Below are positions 6,644 through 7,061 of a stretch of DNA of 7,061 bases, piece after piece. Both the position numbers and the translations under genes were made by a program. Origin of the DNA: Prevotella sp. (GTDB lineage Bacteria > Bacteroidota > Bacteroidia > Bacteroidales > Bacteroidaceae). The stretch is from positions 1-7,061 of the forward strand of contig JAGBQP010000132.1 of the NCBI GenBank assembly GCA_017632825.1, read 5' to 3'. Under the pieces are notes generated by a model. It had not been told where the DNA came from. It did not search any database and worked only from the letters and a program-made list of their open reading frames with translations. Each line of letters begins with the position of its first letter. Within the stretch, counting starts at the first letter, position 1.

Positions 6644-7061
6644 ATGGCAAAAGTTTATGTATTCCTTGCCGACGGCTTTGAGGAAGTCGAAGCTTTAATA
6701 CCCATCGATGTACTGCGCCGTGGTGGTGTTGAGGTTATAACAGTGAGTACCACCGAGTTCCCGCTGGTGGAGTCTGCACACGGTGTTAATATCGAGGCTG
6801 ACATACAATTTGAGCAGTCCGACTATCAGGATGCCGACCTGCTGATGCTGCCTGGCGGCATGCCCGGCGCAGCCAACCTCTATCAACACGAGGGTGTCTG
6901 CAAGGCAGTCTGCGAACAGCTCGCTGCCGGCAAGAAGGTGTCTGCCATCTGTGCGGCTCCCGCTGTCGTCCTGGCTCCATTAGGCCTGCTCGATGGCAAG
7001 AAAGCCACCTGTTATCCTGGTTTCGAAAATGCACTTGAGGGTGCCACCTATACAGGCGACC
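6644..7061 (+). CDS. DJ-1/PfpI family protein, C-terminus cut by window edge
   Basis: The ATG at 6644 opens 139 codons that run off the window. The protein is a DJ-1/ThiJ/PfpI-fold member of the DJ-1/YajL branch. Visible features are the opening strand KVYVFLADGFEEVEALIPID (residues 3-22) with the conserved acidic residue Glu16, PGGMPGA (70-76), and the nucleophile elbow AICAAP with Cys103. Family members act as cysteine-dependent glyoxalase/deglycase or redox-protective proteins; which activity applies here is not readable. The third position of the human DJ-1 site (a histidine) corresponds to about Tyr124 (CYPGF), which is normal for bacterial relatives. Family members are about 180-190 residues, so roughly 45-50 are missing. 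It is divergent from nadK and has its own candidate promoter. The pre-start sequence has only a weak purine-rich stretch (GAAGAG). Confidence 0.92.
   Translation, partial: MAKVYVFLADGFEEVEALIPIDVLRRGGVEVITVSTTEFPLVESAHGVNIEADIQFEQSDYQDADLLMLPGGMPGAANLYQHEGVCKAVCEQLAAGKKVSAICAAPAVVLAPLGLLDGKKATCYPGFENALEGATYTGD

Overview
The window reads as an ordinary chromosomal stretch from a member of the Bacteroidales, most likely Prevotella-like. This rests on three things: promoters of the Bacteroidetes type (a TAnnTTTG -7 element, with a TTTG-like -33 element about 17-21 bp upstream), starts without a strong Shine-Dalgarno sequence, and protein families typical of that phylum, such as a TPR-type sensor kinase with one membrane anchor. 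The genus is an inference. No RNA genes, CRISPR arrays, insertion sequences or phage genes were seen.

Left part (1-1970, minus strand): a tightly packed operon running ABC ATPase, then ABC-2-like membrane protein, then a GntR/YtrA-type regulator cut by the window edge. Both junctions are ATGA overlaps, so translation is probably coupled. Upstream of the ATPase is a good Bacteroidetes promoter overlapped by a perfect 8-bp inverted repeat (TGTACTAC / GTAGTACA), a likely operator for the operon's own GntR protein. This is the clearest regulatory circuit in the window.

Middle (2155-3945, plus strand): a 596-residue sensor histidine kinase with a signal peptide, periplasmic TPR-like repeats, one transmembrane helix, and HisKA and HATPase domains, driven by its own promoter. 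No response regulator is visible beside it. Its stop codon overlaps by 4 bp the stop of the convergent gene to its right.

Right part (3942-6525, minus strand): NAD kinase (nadK), followed after 34 bp by a single-polypeptide ABC exporter half-transporter with a GTG start. Divergent from nadK, and cut by the right edge, is a DJ-1/PfpI-family gene. The 118-bp gap between them holds two candidate promoters whose predicted transcript 5' ends overlap across a small perfect hairpin.

I found no convincing undescribed system. The observations most worth checking are the operator over the ABC operon promoter, the overlapping divergent leaders between nadK and the DJ-1 gene, and the terminator-less tail-to-tail overlap.
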